Under the pieces are notes generated by a model, which was not told the DNA's origin, made no database searches, and worked only from the letters and a program-made list of their open reading frames with translations. The translations under genes and the position numbers were made by a program. From Roseitranquillus sp963749675 (GTDB lineage: Bacteria > Pseudomonadota > Alphaproteobacteria > Rhodobacterales > Rhodobacteraceae), in NCBI GenBank assembly GCA_963749675.1, contig CAVVNT010000003.1:180784-244783 (forward strand): 64,000 bases of DNA. The letters are read 5' to 3'. Below are positions 15,407 through 26,012 of this stretch, piece by piece (positions within the stretch are counted from its first letter, which is position 1; every line of letters begins with the position of its first letter).

Positions 15407-15853
15407 ATGACAACCGCAGGCCAGCTCAACCTCATCAAGCTCTGCGTCGGCGCCGAAGGTCCGGACGAGCTTGCCGCCTGGCAGCGGCGGCGGCCGGCCC
15501 AGGGGCCCGACTGCCTGCCGCGTCACGTGACCCGAATGTGGCCCAAGCGCGCGGACGAACTTCTAGACGGCGGGTCTCTGTTCTGGGTGTTCAAGGGCGT
15601 CCTGCAGGCGCGGCAGCGGATCCTTCGCCTCGACGAGGTCGACCGGGGCGACGGGATCCTCCGCTGCGGCATCGTTCTCGACCGCGACATCGTACGGACA
15701 GAGGCGCGCAAGAAACGGCCATTCCAGGGCTGGCGATATCTGCCAAGTGCCGACGCCCCCGCCGACCTGCCGAAGCGCCAAGCCGCCCGCGATCTGCCGC
15801 CGGAGATCGAGGCGGCATTGGCCGAACTCGGGGTGCGTTCTTCTGCTGCCTGA
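15407..15853 (+). CDS. DUF1489 family protein
   Basis: A 148-residue soluble protein. The family signature is clear: LNLIKLCVGAEGPDELAAWQ at the start, then HVTRMWPKRADELL, SLFWVFKGVLQARQRI, IVLDRDIVRTE and RPFQGWRYL. No function is known. It is divergent from nrdJ with a 113-base shared spacer, a common arrangement in Rhodobacterales. Nothing recognisable is encoded in 15854-16089. Confidence 0.92.
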   Translation: MTTAGQLNLIKLCVGAEGPDELAAWQRRRPAQGPDCLPRHVTRMWPKRADELLDGGSLFWVFKGVLQARQRILRLDEVDRGDGILRCGIVLDRDIVRTEARKKRPFQGWRYLPSADAPADLPKRQAARDLPPEIEAALAELGVRSSAA

Positions 15854-16089
15854 GTGGATTGTCGGCGGTGGTCGCGCCCTGGCCTGCTTGCCGCAGCCAG
15901 ATCGATGCCTCGACCATGACGAGAGGGAGCATCTGCAACCGCTGCAACGACATGACGCGTCGCCAGGTTCAGCAAGACCAGCCCTAAGGGGCGGATCAGA
16001 ACCGCGACCATGCCCTGGCTCGGGGAGCCCCGCGCCGATGGGCCCGGCACTCCCGATCGGCGCGCACGCCCTCGGTAATCCTGCTCCCC

Positions 16090-17328
16090 TCAGCTCACTT
16101 GCGGCGACGGGGCGGTCGCCAGTCCCAGGCCGCGGTCGGCCACGTCGGTTCCCGGAGCGAAGACATCGCGCCGCGCAGTAGCCAAGAGCCGCGCCTCGAC
16201 CGCTCTCGCCGTAAGTGGCGCGTCCGTCTCCTTCAGCGCCTGCCACCACAGCGCCGCGACGCCGGCGACGTGCGGACACGCCATCGAGGTTCCGCTCAGC
16301 GTGCTGAGACCGCCGCCGGCAGCCGCCGAGACGATATCGACGCCGGGCGCGCTCAGAATCGGCGCGGTGTTGGAGAACGGTGCGACGACGAGGGTGCCGT
16401 CCGGCGCGCGTCCCAGCGCGCCGACCGAAATCACGCCCTCCGCCGCCGCCGGCACCGAGGCCGAGACCTCGAAGTCCGGATCGATCTGCCGTTCGCTCTC
16501 GTTGCCGCTCGCCGCCACCACAGTGCGGCCGCCATCGAATGCCGACTGCGCGCGGAACAGGTCCATGATCCTGTCGAACATCCTGAGGTTCATCCGGTAG
16601 CCCTCTAGCGCCAGCGATGTGGCTAGAATCACCGGAAGGTCGTACTCCTCGACGAGCCGCTGTGAGAAGCCCGGGAAGTCGAAGCCGAGCGACATCGACA
16701 CCACCTTCGCGCGCTCGCGCGCAGCCCAGTTCAGCGCCTCGAACAGCATCTCCGAGCTGCCCGACCCGTCATCGTTCAGCACCTTGCCGATCAGAGCTTC
16801 CGTGACGCCCGGCGCGACACCGATGCGCAGCCCTTCCACGTCACGGCCGAAGATCGTGCCGGCGCAATGGGTGCCATGCCCGTTGCCGTCGCGAACCTCC
16901 GTGACGCCGGCGGAAGTAAAGTTCCGGAACGTCAGTTCGATCCCGTTGAACGCCGGATGATCGGAGTTGATCCCGGTGTCGAGGACGGCCACCTTGACCC
17001 CGGCTCCGTCAAACGGGCTCGCCACCGCGCCTACCGCCGAAACACCCCATGTGGCACCGTCGACGACTGGATTCGGAGCTTCCCCCGGACTGTCCCGCGG
17101 CTCGATCAGTCGGATCGGCATCGCACGTGCGACGCCCAGCACCTCCGGATCATCCTGGGCGAGCCTCGTCGCCTCGCGCGGTGCCATCTCACCGAACTCG
17201 ACGCGGGGCTCCGGAGGGACATCGGCGACCCCCCGGAGGACGCCACCGAGTTCGGGAGAGAACTGCCGGGCCTGGCGCAGTCCCGTGTTCGCGTCCCTCA
17301 GAAAGACGTATCCGCACCGTATTGCCAT
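16090..17328 (-). CDS. S8 family serine peptidase (subtilase)
   Basis: The catalytic triad is complete: Asp117 in VAVLDTGINS, His151 in GNGHGTHCAGT and Ser348 in LSGTSMACPHVAG, with the oxyanion Asn276 in AASGNE. The 412 residues counted from ATG 17328 include an N-terminal segment that may be a short propeptide. There is no signal peptide, so an intracellular or non-classically exported enzyme is likely. A longer frame reaches 17502, but its extra 58 residues look non-coding. It stands alone, converging with the DUF1489 gene. Confidence 0.9.
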   Translation of the reverse strand: MAIRCGYVFLRDANTGLRQARQFSPELGGVLRGVADVPPEPRVEFGEMAPREATRLAQDDPEVLGVARAMPIRLIEPRDSPGEAPNPVVDGATWGVSAVGAVASPFDGAGVKVAVLDTGINSDHPAFNGIELTFRNFTSAGVTEVRDGNGHGTHCAGTIFGRDVEGLRIGVAPGVTEALIGKVLNDDGSGSSEMLFEALNWAARERAKVVSMSLGFDFPGFSQRLVEEYDLPVILATSLALEGYRMNLRMFDRIMDLFRAQSAFDGGRTVVAASGNESERQIDPDFEVSASVPAAAEGVISVGALGRAPDGTLVVAPFSNTAPILSAPGVDIVSAAAGGGLSTLSGTSMACPHVAGVAALWWQALKETDAPLTARAVEARLLATARRDVFAPGTDVADRGLGLATAPSPQVS

Positions 17329-17411
17329 GTCGCGAAGCCCTCTCTCGCAGGGACGTGGTAATGCTTCTTCCAGTGTAGATTGAGGTCGCGTCAGAGGGCA
17401 CTTGGAAAGAC

Positions 17412-17437
17412 GATAGCGGACAGAAAGATAGCGGACA
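17412..17437. repeat. Short tandem repeat GATAGCGGACA x2
   Basis: GATAGCGGACA occurs at 17412-17422 and again at 17427-17437 with a 15-base period. It lies about 84-109 bases upstream of the subtilase ATG (minus strand) in the 369-base spacer shared with the next gene. It could be a regulator site, but there is nothing to link it to a factor. The rest of the spacer 17329-17660 shows no gene. Confidence 0.35.
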
Positions 17438-17660
17438 CAAACCTGAGCAGCTCCAGTCCCAATTGCGCGCAGATGGCCGGCGTTCCCGCAACCGGGCTTC
17501 ATGGAGAACTGTCCGCGCTCGTTGCGCAGCCTGTGTCTTGGCGGGGCGAAATGTAGCAGGAGGACAGCGGCTTAACGACACCATCCACCGCTTGCTTGCC
17601 GCACCTTCCGTTCGGCGCAGTAACCAAGCCGCGATGTTGCCGCCGAATTCGCCGATAATC

Positions 17661-17669
17661 TGCTACAAT
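17661..17669 (+). promoter_or_regulatory. Extended -10 promoter element
   Basis: TGCTACAAT matches the extended -10 consensus (TGnTATAAT) with one change in the hexamer. It lies 29 bases upstream of the ATG at 17698. No well-spaced -35 is present, as expected for extended -10 promoters. Confidence 0.4.
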
Positions 17670-17697
17670 TGCTCTCGGTGTGTTGGGAGGTATCGTC

Positions 17698-18462
17698 ATG
17701 CCCACGAGCATGAAGAAGTGGTTTCTACTGTCGCAACTGGTCATGCAGCGGATCGCGCTGTCCGTCTTGGTCGTCCTTGCCGCGGCGGCTTTGGCGTGGT
17801 GGGCGGCCGCCATGGTTGGTTGGACCTCATGGCTTCGATTGGATCTCGATCTCGATGGGACCGGTGCCGTTGAAGCCGGGCCCGCGGTTCAATCGATGTT
17901 GACGCTGCTGCTCGTCGGGCTGTGTTTCTTTCTGCCGACGAACGCCCGCGTCATGGCGCTCGAACGTTCGCACCGAGACTTCAAGGTGTCGATGTCGGAT
18001 ATCGCGCGCGCCTACCAGGCTGCGCATGCAGCCGACCGTGACGGCGCCTTCGAATTGCGCAGCGAGTTCGACAGCGTGCGCGAGCGGCTGGATTTTCTGC
18101 GCAGACATCCCGACCTTCGGGACCTTGAGCCTGAGATCCTCGAGATTGCCGCGCAGATGAGCCACGAGAGCCGGGACCTGGCGGAGGTCTATTCCGTTGA
18201 GCGGATCGACCGCGCTCGCGACTTTCTCCGGCAGCGTCAGGAAGAAGCGCAACTGCTGCAGGAACGGATCCAGACCGCGCATTCCGTTTGCCATGGACTG
18301 CGTCGCTGGATCGAGAGGGTAGAGATCGACGAGGCGGTCGCACGCTCGCAGCTGAAGCGGCTGGAGGACGATTTGGAGGAGCTTCTGCCCGCCATCGGCC
18401 TCGGCCTGTCGCGAGAGCGCCGTTCGGGTTCGGTGATCCATCCACGGATTGCGGCGGAATAG
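17698..18462 (+). CDS. Membrane-anchored coiled-coil protein, unknown function
   Basis: A 254-residue protein with two N-terminal membrane segments (about residues 13-40 and 64-80). A long charged, heptad-rich cytoplasmic part follows, with RSHRDFKVSMSDIARAYQAA, then SEFDSVRERLDFLRRHPDL, DLAEVYS and a final ERVEIDEAVARSQLKRLEDD. Homologues in Rhodobacteraceae carry the vague label 'DNA repair protein', but nothing in the sequence supports a DNA role. ATG 17698 is chosen because GGGAGG lies seven bases upstream; the GTG at 17680 has no such site. The spacer 18463-18666 holds nothing recognisable. Confidence 0.75.
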   Translation: MPTSMKKWFLLSQLVMQRIALSVLVVLAAAALAWWAAAMVGWTSWLRLDLDLDGTGAVEAGPAVQSMLTLLLVGLCFFLPTNARVMALERSHRDFKVSMSDIARAYQAAHAADRDGAFELRSEFDSVRERLDFLRRHPDLRDLEPEILEIAAQMSHESRDLAEVYSVERIDRARDFLRQRQEEAQLLQERIQTAHSVCHGLRRWIERVEIDEAVARSQLKRLEDDLEELLPAIGLGLSRERRSGSVIHPRIAAE

Positions 18463-18666
18463 GCGGAAAGGCCGAATCCGCGGCGGGTCCAAAAGTGTCG
18501 CCAGGTGTGCCGGCGTCTGCATGGTCTCTGATCTGGCCCCCCCTTTCGACCGGACACTTCGGCATAGCCATCGAGGCTTAGGGATTGCCCGAGCACGTGG
18601 AACCGAGCGGCGAGAGCCGCATGGGCGGTCGGACAGCATCTGGCAGGCGGTCATCATCTTCTATGC

Positions 18667-19137
18667 GTGCCCAGTGGTGCGATCCTGACCCGGCGGCGGC
18701 TCGGCAACCCAGCGGCGATCGACGCGTTAGATGCGCGGGTGAAGCCGTACTCGATCGTTAAGCTGGTCGCGACGGTGATGATCCTCTTCGGCCTCCAGGG
18801 GCAGACGATCCTCGACCGGCCTCTGGTCATCGCGCTGATCGCGGTGCCGATCCTGATCCAGTGCTACGGGATCTTTGCTTTGGCCTACGGCGCGGCCTGG
18901 AGGCTCGGCGTGCCGCACCGGATCGCGGCGCCGTGCGCGATGATCGGCACGTCGAACTTCTTCAAGCTCGGTGTGGCGGTCGCCATCAGCCTCTTCGGCC
19001 TCAACTCTGGTGCGGCGCCGGCGACCGTCGTAGGCGTGCTTGTCGAAGTGCCGGTGATGCTGTCGCTCGTCGCGTTTGCCAACCGCACCCGGCGACACTT
19101 CCCTCGCGAGAAACGGACGGAGCTCTCGCACCGCTGA
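18667..19137 (+). pseudogene. ACR3-type arsenite efflux transporter, C-terminal fragment
   Basis: The last 140 or so residues match the C-terminal half of ACR3 transporters: IVKLVATVMILFGLQGQTIL, then ALIAVPILIQCYGIFALAYG, APCAMIGTSNFFKLGVAVAI and the very conserved PATVVGVLVEVPVMLSLVAF. About 200 N-terminal residues with the first six membrane helices and the catalytic cysteine region are missing. The frame has no sensible start, so this is a 5'-truncated relic. It precedes a frameshifted P-type ATPase, suggesting a decayed metal-resistance segment. Confidence 0.8.
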
Positions 19138-19333
19138 CGCCTGCAGCGTAGGCGCGCCGCTTTGCGGCACTGCGGCGTCGGCTTCACGGACCCACGGCGC
19201 CGACTTCCGGGCAGGACTGCACTGCCAAACCGCGGGCGCTCTGGGGTCTGTCGCGGCCTTGCGGCATTGAATGTTCCGCCAGCCTCGGCCTTTACTGCAC
19301 GATCACTTGAGCGCACCTCGGGGAGCGACGCTG

Positions 19334-22031
19334 ATGATTGCCGAGCCGAAAGATCCGGCAGATTGGCAGACGCAGGATCCCGAAGAGGTCCTGCGGCGGC
19401 TCGACGCTTCCGCCGACGGGCTTGCGAGCCCGGAAGCGCAACGTCGCCTCGCGGAGCATGGTCCCAACGCCATTCCGGCGCCCAAGCGGCGGACGCTCCT
19501 CCAGCGGATCCTCGGCCAGTTCAACAACGTGCTGATCTACGTTCTCATCGCCTCCGGCGCGGTGACAGCGCTTCTCGGCCATTGGACGGATACGATCGTG
19601 ATCCTGGCGGTCGTCTTGCTCAACGCCGCCATCGGCTTCTGGCAGGAGGGACGGGCCGAGGACGCGCTCGCCGCCGTGCGCGGGATGCTCTCTCCCGAGG
19701 CGTCGGTGCTGCGCGACGGTGCGCGGCAGACGGTTCCGGCGGAGCGCCTGGTGCCCGGCGACGTAGTCCTGCTCGATGCGGGCGACAGGGTTCCCGCCGA
19801 CGTGCGCCTGATCGAATCTCGTGGCCTGCGCGCACAGGAGGCGGCGCTGACCGGCGAGTCCGCGGCGGTGACCAAGGATGTTGCTCCGGTCGAGCCGGAC
19901 GCGCCGCTCGGCGACCGCGCATCGATGGCCTATTCCGGCACGCTCGTGGCTTCCGGCCGGGCGAAGGGCGTCGTCGTCGCCACCGGGCCGCAAGCCGAAA
20001 TCGGGCGGATCGGCGCCATGCTGGGCGAGATCGAGGAAATCGCGACGCCGCTGCTGCGCCAGATCGACCGCTTCGCCCGTATTCTGACCGTCATCATCCT
20101 CGGCGTCTGCGCCGCAGTCTTCGGCTACGCGGTGTGGCTTGCGGGCTACGTTGCCGAGGATGCGTTCCTGGCGATGGTCGGCATGGCGGTGGCGGCGATA
20201 CCCGAGGGGCTGCCGGCGGTGCTGACCATCACGCTCGCGCTCGGCGTGCAGCGGATGGCGCGGCGCCACGCCATCGTACGCCGCCTGCCCGCGGTCGAGA
20301 CGCTGGGTGCTGTGTCGGTGATCTGCACCGACAAGACCGGGACGCTGACCCTCAATGAGATGGTCGTGCGCAAGCTGCTCCTGCAGCCCGAGGGCCCGCC
20401 GGCGCACCTCACCGGTGGCGGCTACGCACCCGAGGGGAAGCTTGAGACCGAGGATGCCGGCGCGCGCGACGCGGCCGCCCGCCTCGCAATGAGCGCTGTG
20501 CTCTGCAATGACGCGCGGCTGCGGCATGAGGAGGGCGGCTGGACCGTCGACGGCGACCCGATGGAAGGGGCGCTGCTCGCACTTGCCGGCAAGCTGGGCC
20601 TAGACCCCGCCGAGCTGCGGCAGGCGCATCGCCGGCTGCATGAGATTCCTTTCGACGCAGCGCACCAGTTCATGGCGACGCTGAACGACGAGAGCGGGGT
20701 CGCGGCGATCCACGTCAAGGGCGCGCCGGACCGCCTGCTCGGCATGTGCACGCACCAGGCTGGCGAGGGAGGGCGGGCACCAATCGACCGCGACGCATGG
20801 GCCGCGCGGCTCGAGGATCTGGCCGCGAGCGGGCACAGGGTCCTGGCATTCGCGACCAGGACGGCGGACGCCGACGAGGCGCTCGAGATTCTCAGGTCTT
20901 GGCGGCCTGACGCTGCTCGGCCTCGCCGGGTTCATCGACCCGCCGCGTCCGGAGGCGATCAAGGCCGTCGCCGATTGCCGCCGGGCAGGAATCGACGTCA
21001 AGATGATCACCGGAGACCATGCGCTGACAGCACTCGCCATTGCCGACCAACTGGGGCTGGACACCTCCGGCGGCGCGCTGACCGGGGCTGAGGTCGCACA
21101 GATGAACGACATCGAACTGCGCCGCCGCGCGCCCGACGTGGATGTGTTCGCCCGCGCCGCGCCCGAGCACAAGTTGCGGCTCGTCGAGGCGCTGCAATCG
21201 CACGAGCAGGTCGTCGCTATGACCGGCGACGGCGTCAACGATGCGCCGGCACTCAAGCGCGCCGACGTCGGCATCGCCATGGGGATGAAGGGCACCGAGG
21301 CGGCGAAGGACGCCGCCCGAGTAGTCCTGGCTGACGACAACTTCGCCTCGATCGTGGCGGCGGTGCGCGAGGGCCGGACGATCTACGACAACATCAAGAA
21401 GGTCATCGCCTGGAACCTGCCGACAAACGGCGGAGAGTCGCTCGTCATCATCTCCGCCATTCTCTTCGGGATCACGCTGCCGATGACGCCGGTGCAGATC
21501 CTCTGGATCAACATGGTGACCGCCGTCGCGCTCGGCCTCACGCTCGCCTTCGAGCCGGCGGAGCCCGGGGTGATGGACCGCGAGCCGCGGCGGATGGACG
21601 CCTCCCTCCTCGACGCCGAGATGGTCTGGCGGGTGGTCCTGGTCTCGTTGGTCTTCGCGCTCGCCGTCTTCGGCGTTTTCGCGTGGGTGCGGCAGAGCGG
21701 GAACAGCCTCGACTACGCCCGGACACTGGTCGTCAACCTGATCGTCGTGCTGGAGATCTTCTATCTCTTCTCGGTGCGATACCTGCACCTGACGGCGCTG
21801 ACGTGGAAAGGTGTGCTCGGCACTCGCGCCGTCCTCGTCGGCGTTTCGGTGGCGGTGCTCTTGCAGCTCGCCTTCACCTATGTGCCGTTCATGCAGGCGG
21901 TGTTCGAGACGGAGCCGATTGCCCTCGGGCATGGCGCCGTCATCGTGGCGGTTGGAGCAGCGCTTCTCCTTCTGCTCGAGGCAGAGAAGTGGACGAGGCG
22001 CGCTTTCGTCCGCCGGCGACCCGCCGCCTGA
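19334..22031 (+). pseudogene. Cation-transporting P-type ATPase (P2/Ca2+-type), single frameshift
   Basis: All domains of a roughly 900-residue P2-type ATPase are present. These are the N-terminal cation domain (LASPEAQRRLAEHGPN), TGES in the actuator domain, IPEGLPAVLTITLALG in helix M4, CTDKTGTLTLNEM with the phosphorylated Asp333, and a nucleotide domain with VKGAPDRLL. ITGDH, TGDGVNDAPALKRADVGIAM and the last helices follow. Near 20,895 one base is gained or lost, where GLTLLGLAGFIDPPRPEAIK begins in a new frame. The gene would be normal without that change. The start at 19334 follows GGGGAG. A calcium or mixed cation substrate is inferred from family only. Confidence 0.88.
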
Positions 22032-22150
22032 TCCGTCGCGTACATCCGCGCGCAGCGAGCTTCGGCATCCGGTCTGACGGCCCGACCGGTTTCATGTAGC
22101 CGCCAACCCGGCGGATGAGGTGCCGAACCGGAGCCGCTGAAGCCAGGGGC

Positions 22151-22666
22151 TCAGAGGCCGACAGCGATTTCTCGGGTGGCGAGGTCGAGAATGGCGCGGA
22201 CGTGGGGCATGAACGAGCGCCAGGCGGTCAGATGAAAGCGGTCGTCGGCCTCGCGGGTCAGCACGACCTGGACGGTGTCGAAGACGGTGCGGGTGCCGTT
22301 GCCGACCGGTATCCGTGCGAGGTCGAGCGGGCAGCCGGTGGCGAGGAGGTCGAGGACGGCGGGGCCTTGCAGCGCCAAGGTGATCTCGCGGTCGGAGACC
22401 TCGACGGCGCAGAGCGGCACGGCGGAGCCGTCGAAGGCTGCGACGAGGGCGTCACGGTCGGTCTCGTCGGTCGCGACGACCCACTCGTCGGGGCCGAGGC
22501 AGAGTGCGGTTCGCTGGCCCGCGACCGCGCGGGTGCCAATCCGCGACGGCAGCTCGAGACCGAGCGGCCCCGAGACCGCGGCGGCGTCGGACGGCGCGAC
22601 GCGGAGCGAGAAGCGCGCCGCGGTCGGCAGCTCTGTGACGGATGCGGCGAAGGTCGGGGCGTTCAT
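22151..22666 (-). CDS. soxG: Sarcosine oxidase gamma subunit
   Basis: The last gene of the soxBDAG operon. The 171-residue protein resembles a reduced aminomethyltransferase (GcvT) fold: RFSLRVAPSDAAAVSGPLGL, CLGPDEWVVATDE, VSDREITLALQGPAVLDLLA, and HLTAWRSFMPHVRAILDLA at the end. In heterotetrameric sarcosine oxidase the gamma subunit is structural and contacts alpha. It starts 13 bases after soxA. It converges with the ATPase gene; the 119-base gap contains only weak hairpins. Confidence 0.93.
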   Translation of the reverse strand: MNAPTFAASVTELPTAARFSLRVAPSDAAAVSGPLGLELPSRIGTRAVAGQRTALCLGPDEWVVATDETDRDALVAAFDGSAVPLCAVEVSDREITLALQGPAVLDLLATGCPLDLARIPVGNGTRTVFDTVQVVLTREADDRFHLTAWRSFMPHVRAILDLATREIAVGL

Positions 22667-22679
22667 GCGGGCCTCCGTC

Positions 22680-25677
22680 TCAGGCGCTCAGGCGCGTGTT
22701 GTCGGGGTCGTAGAAGACGGTGCAGGTGATCCTGGCGGTCAGGGTCCGGTCCGGCATCGGGATGTGCAGCGTCTCGCCCTGGCGGGCGCGGCCACCGGAG
22801 ACGACGGCGAGCGCGATGGAACGGCCGAGCGCCTCGCTCCAGTAGGACGATGTGACGTGGCCGAGCATCGTCATCGGCTTCGGCTGGTTCGGGTCGGCGA
22901 CGATCTGCGCGCCTTCCGGCAGCACCATCTTCGGGTCGTCGGTGAGGAGGCCGACGAGCCGCTTGCGATCGTCGGCCACCATGTCGGTGCGCGAGAGCGA
23001 GCGCTTGCCGACGAAGTCGGGCTTCTTCTTTCCGATCGCCCAGGAGAGGCCGGCATCGTCGGGCGTGACCGTGCCGTCGGTGTCCTGGCCGACGATGATG
23101 TAGCCCTTCTCGGCGCGCAGGACGTGCATCGTCTCGGTGCCGTAGGGGCAGATGTCGTGTTGCTGGCCGGCCTCCCACAAAGCCTCCCAGAGGGCGCGAC
23201 CGTGCCGAGCGGGGACGTTGACCTCGAAGCCGAGCTCGCCGGTGAAGGAGATGCGGAAGAGGCGGGCATGAAAGCCCGCGACGGTGCAGTCGGCGACCGA
23301 CATGTGCGGCAAGGCGGCGTCAGAGATGTCGAGCCCCTCGGTCAGCGGCTCGAGCAGCTTGCGGGCGTTCGGGCCGTTGAGGGCGACGGTCGCCCACTGC
23401 TCGGTGGTCGAGGTGAGCCAGACGGTGAGGTCCGGCCACTCGGTCTGGAGGTAGTCCTCCATCATGTTCAGCACGCGGGCGGCGCCGCCGGTCGTGGTGG
23501 TGACGTGGAAGCGGTCATGGGCGAGGCGGCCGATGACGCCGTCGTCGCGGATGAACCCGTCCTCGCCGAGGAGCAGCCCGTAGCGGCAGCGGCCGACCCC
23601 GAGCTTGGTCCACGGGTTGGTGTACATGCGGTTCATGAACTCGACCGCGTCGGGGCCCGCGACCTCGATCTTGCCGAGAGTCGAGGCGTCGAAGATGCCG
23701 AGCGACTGGCGGGTCATCCGGCATTCGCGGGCGACGGCCTGCGTGCATGTCCTCGCCGCCTTTCGGGAAGTAGCGGGCGCGGCGCCAGAGGGTGACCGGC
23801 TCGTAGACGGCGCCGTGCGCCTCGGCCCAGGCGTCGATCGGGGTCCGGCGGGTGACTTCGAAGGTGGCGCCCTGGTGGTAGCCGGCGAAGGTGCCGAAGG
23901 TCGTCGGCGAATAGGGCGGCCGGAAGGTGGTGAGGCCGACCTGCGGCGGCGCCTTGCCGAGTGCGTCGGCAGCGATCATCAGGCCGTTGATGTTCGACAT
24001 CTTGCCCTGGTCGGTCGCCATGCCGTTCGTGGTGTAGCGCTTGACGTGCTCGATCGAGCGCATCCCCTCGCGCACCGCGAGGCGGATGTCCTTGGCGGTG
24101 ACGTCGTTCTGGAAGTCGACGAAGGCCTTGGCCCTCGACGCGTCGCGGTCGGTGGGCATGTCGCCCACGGTGATGCCGCTGCCGACGCGGTCGCCCTCGA
24201 CGGCGTGGTCCTGCGCTTGGGCGCCGTGCCCGGCCTCGCGCGCGGCCTGTGCGCCGGCCGCGGCGCCATCGGCGAGGGCTGTGGCGATGCCCCAGACACC
24301 GCGGCCGGCGCCGGCGATGTGCACCGCCTCGGTCTTCTTGCCGGGCAGGAAGGCGTTGAGCGCGTCGTCCCAGGAGAGGCTGCCCTTGGTGTGCGAGAAG
24401 AGGTGCAGGCACGGGGTCCAGCCGCCGCACATCAGCACCGCATCGCACGGGACCGTTCCCGACCTGCCCGCCCGGCCGTCACGGATCGGCGCGACGCGCA
24501 GCGACTTCACCCGCAGGCGGCCTTCGCTGCCGGTCGCCGTATGGCCGAGCAGCGTCGGAATGCCGAGGGCACTGGCACGGTTGGTGAGGCTCGCGTCGAC
24601 CTTCGGGCGGAAGTCGACGATGACGGCGGGCGTCACACCGGCCTCGGCGAGGTCGAAAGCCGCATACCAAGCACTGTGGTGGCTGGTGACGACGGCCGGC
24701 CGGTCCCCGACCTTCACGCCATAGCGGTGGAGGTAGGTCTGGGCTGCGCCGGCCAGCATGACGCCCGGGCGATCGTTGCCATCGAAGACGAGCGGCTTCT
24801 CGAGCGCGCCTTGGGCGAGCACCACCTGGTTCGCGCGCACTCGCCACAGGCGCTCGCGCGGGGCGTCCTCGGGCGGCGTCTCGAGATGGTCCGTCAGGCG
24901 CTGGGCGAGGCCGACGAGATTCTGATGGTAGTAGCCGATCGCAGTAGTGCGAGGCATCACCGTCACGTTCGGCAGCTTCGAAAGCTCTTCGAAAGTGGCA
25001 CCCAGCCAATCCCAACCGGACTTGCCGTCGATGACGAGGCCCGGCTCGGAGAGCAGGTTGCCGCCAGGCTCTGAGGCTTCGTCGACGAGCATCACCGTCG
25101 CACCGGCCCGGCCAGCGGCGAGCGCGGCGGCGAGCCCGGCTGGCCCGGCGCCGACGATGAGCACGTCGGTGTGGGCGAAACGGGAGGCGTAGCGGTCGGC
25201 GTCAGGCTCGCTCGGCGCGAAGCCGAGGCCTGCGGCAGCGCGGATCACCGGCTCGTAGACGCGGTCCCAGAACGAGCGCGGCCACATGAAGGTCTTGTAG
25301 TAGAAGCCCGCCGAAAAGAGGGAACCGAGGCGGTCGTTGGTGGCGCCGAGGTCGAAGCGGAGCGAAGGGGAGCGGTTCTGGCTGGTGGCCGTGAGCCCGT
25401 CGCGCAGTTCCTGCATGGTGGCGCGGGTGTTGGGCTCGAACCGGCCGCGGCCGCGGCTGGTGCCCATCAGAGCGTTCGGCTCGTCGGAGCCGGCGGAGAC
25501 GACGCCGCGAGGGCGGTGGTACTTGAACGACCGGCCCATCAGGTGGACGCCGTTCGCCAGCAGCGCCGAGGCGAGGCTGTCGCCGGCGAGGCCGGTGTAG
25601 CTCCGGCCGTCGAAGGTGAAGCGGACGGGCTTGCGGTGGTCGACGCGACCGCGGTTCGGAAAGCGGTGCCTGGTCAT
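22680..25677 (-). pseudogene. soxA: Sarcosine oxidase alpha subunit, single frameshift
   Basis: SoxA binds NAD and tetrahydrofolate and accepts the imine made by SoxB. The N-terminal half has the VRFTFDGRSYTGLAGDSLAS ferredoxin-like part, a dinucleotide fold DVLIVGAGPAGLAAALAAGR and the VLAQGALEKPLVF region. The C-terminal half is GcvT-like (MTRQSLGIFDASTLGKIEV to FYDPDNTRLSA). The two halves are in different frames. One extra base near 23,738, after GGEDMHA, causes the shift; removing it restores AVARECRMTRQSLG. Total length would be about 1000 residues, normal for the family. ATG 25677 overlaps the soxD stop (ATGA). Confidence 0.92.
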
Positions 25678-25976
25678 TCGGTCCCTCCCGTCAGGCTCGC
25701 GAGGTCGGGACGGGGCTCGCCCGCCTTGTAGGTCGTCAGGAAGCGGTCGGAGACGGTCTCGCGCACGGCGTTGAAGAAGCGGGCGCAGCCGTGGACGTGG
25801 CGCCAGCGCTCGAAGTGGTGGCCCTTGGGGTTGGTGCGGATGAAGAGGTAGTCGCGCCACTCTTCATCGCCGAGCGCCGAGGGATCCGCCGGCCGCGCGA
25901 TGTGCGCCTCGCCGGCATAGGTGAACTCGAGCTCGGGGCGGTCCTCGTCGCAGTAGGGGCAGTGGATCAGCAGCAT
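25674..25976 (-). CDS. soxD: Sarcosine oxidase delta subunit
   Basis: A 100-residue zinc-binding subunit that starts MLLIHCPYCDEDRPELEFTY, with the typical CPYC motif. It contains RPADPSALGDEEWRDYLFIR and GHHFERWRHVHGCARFFN, whose His and Cys residues complete the zinc site. Delta supports assembly of the heterotetramer. Its stop overlaps soxA. Confidence 0.95.
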   Translation of the reverse strand: MLLIHCPYCDEDRPELEFTYAGEAHIARPADPSALGDEEWRDYLFIRTNPKGHHFERWRHVHGCARFFNAVRETVSDRFLTTYKAGEPRPDLASLTGGTE

Positions 25977-26012
25977 GGGCGTATCCTCAGTGCGCGGACT
26001 TGCAAGCCCGCA

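Noticed and set aside
22032..22150. Bidirectional terminator between the ATPase and soxG
   Set aside because: Only short imperfect stems (for example GAGCC...GGGCTC) without T-runs; too weak to list.
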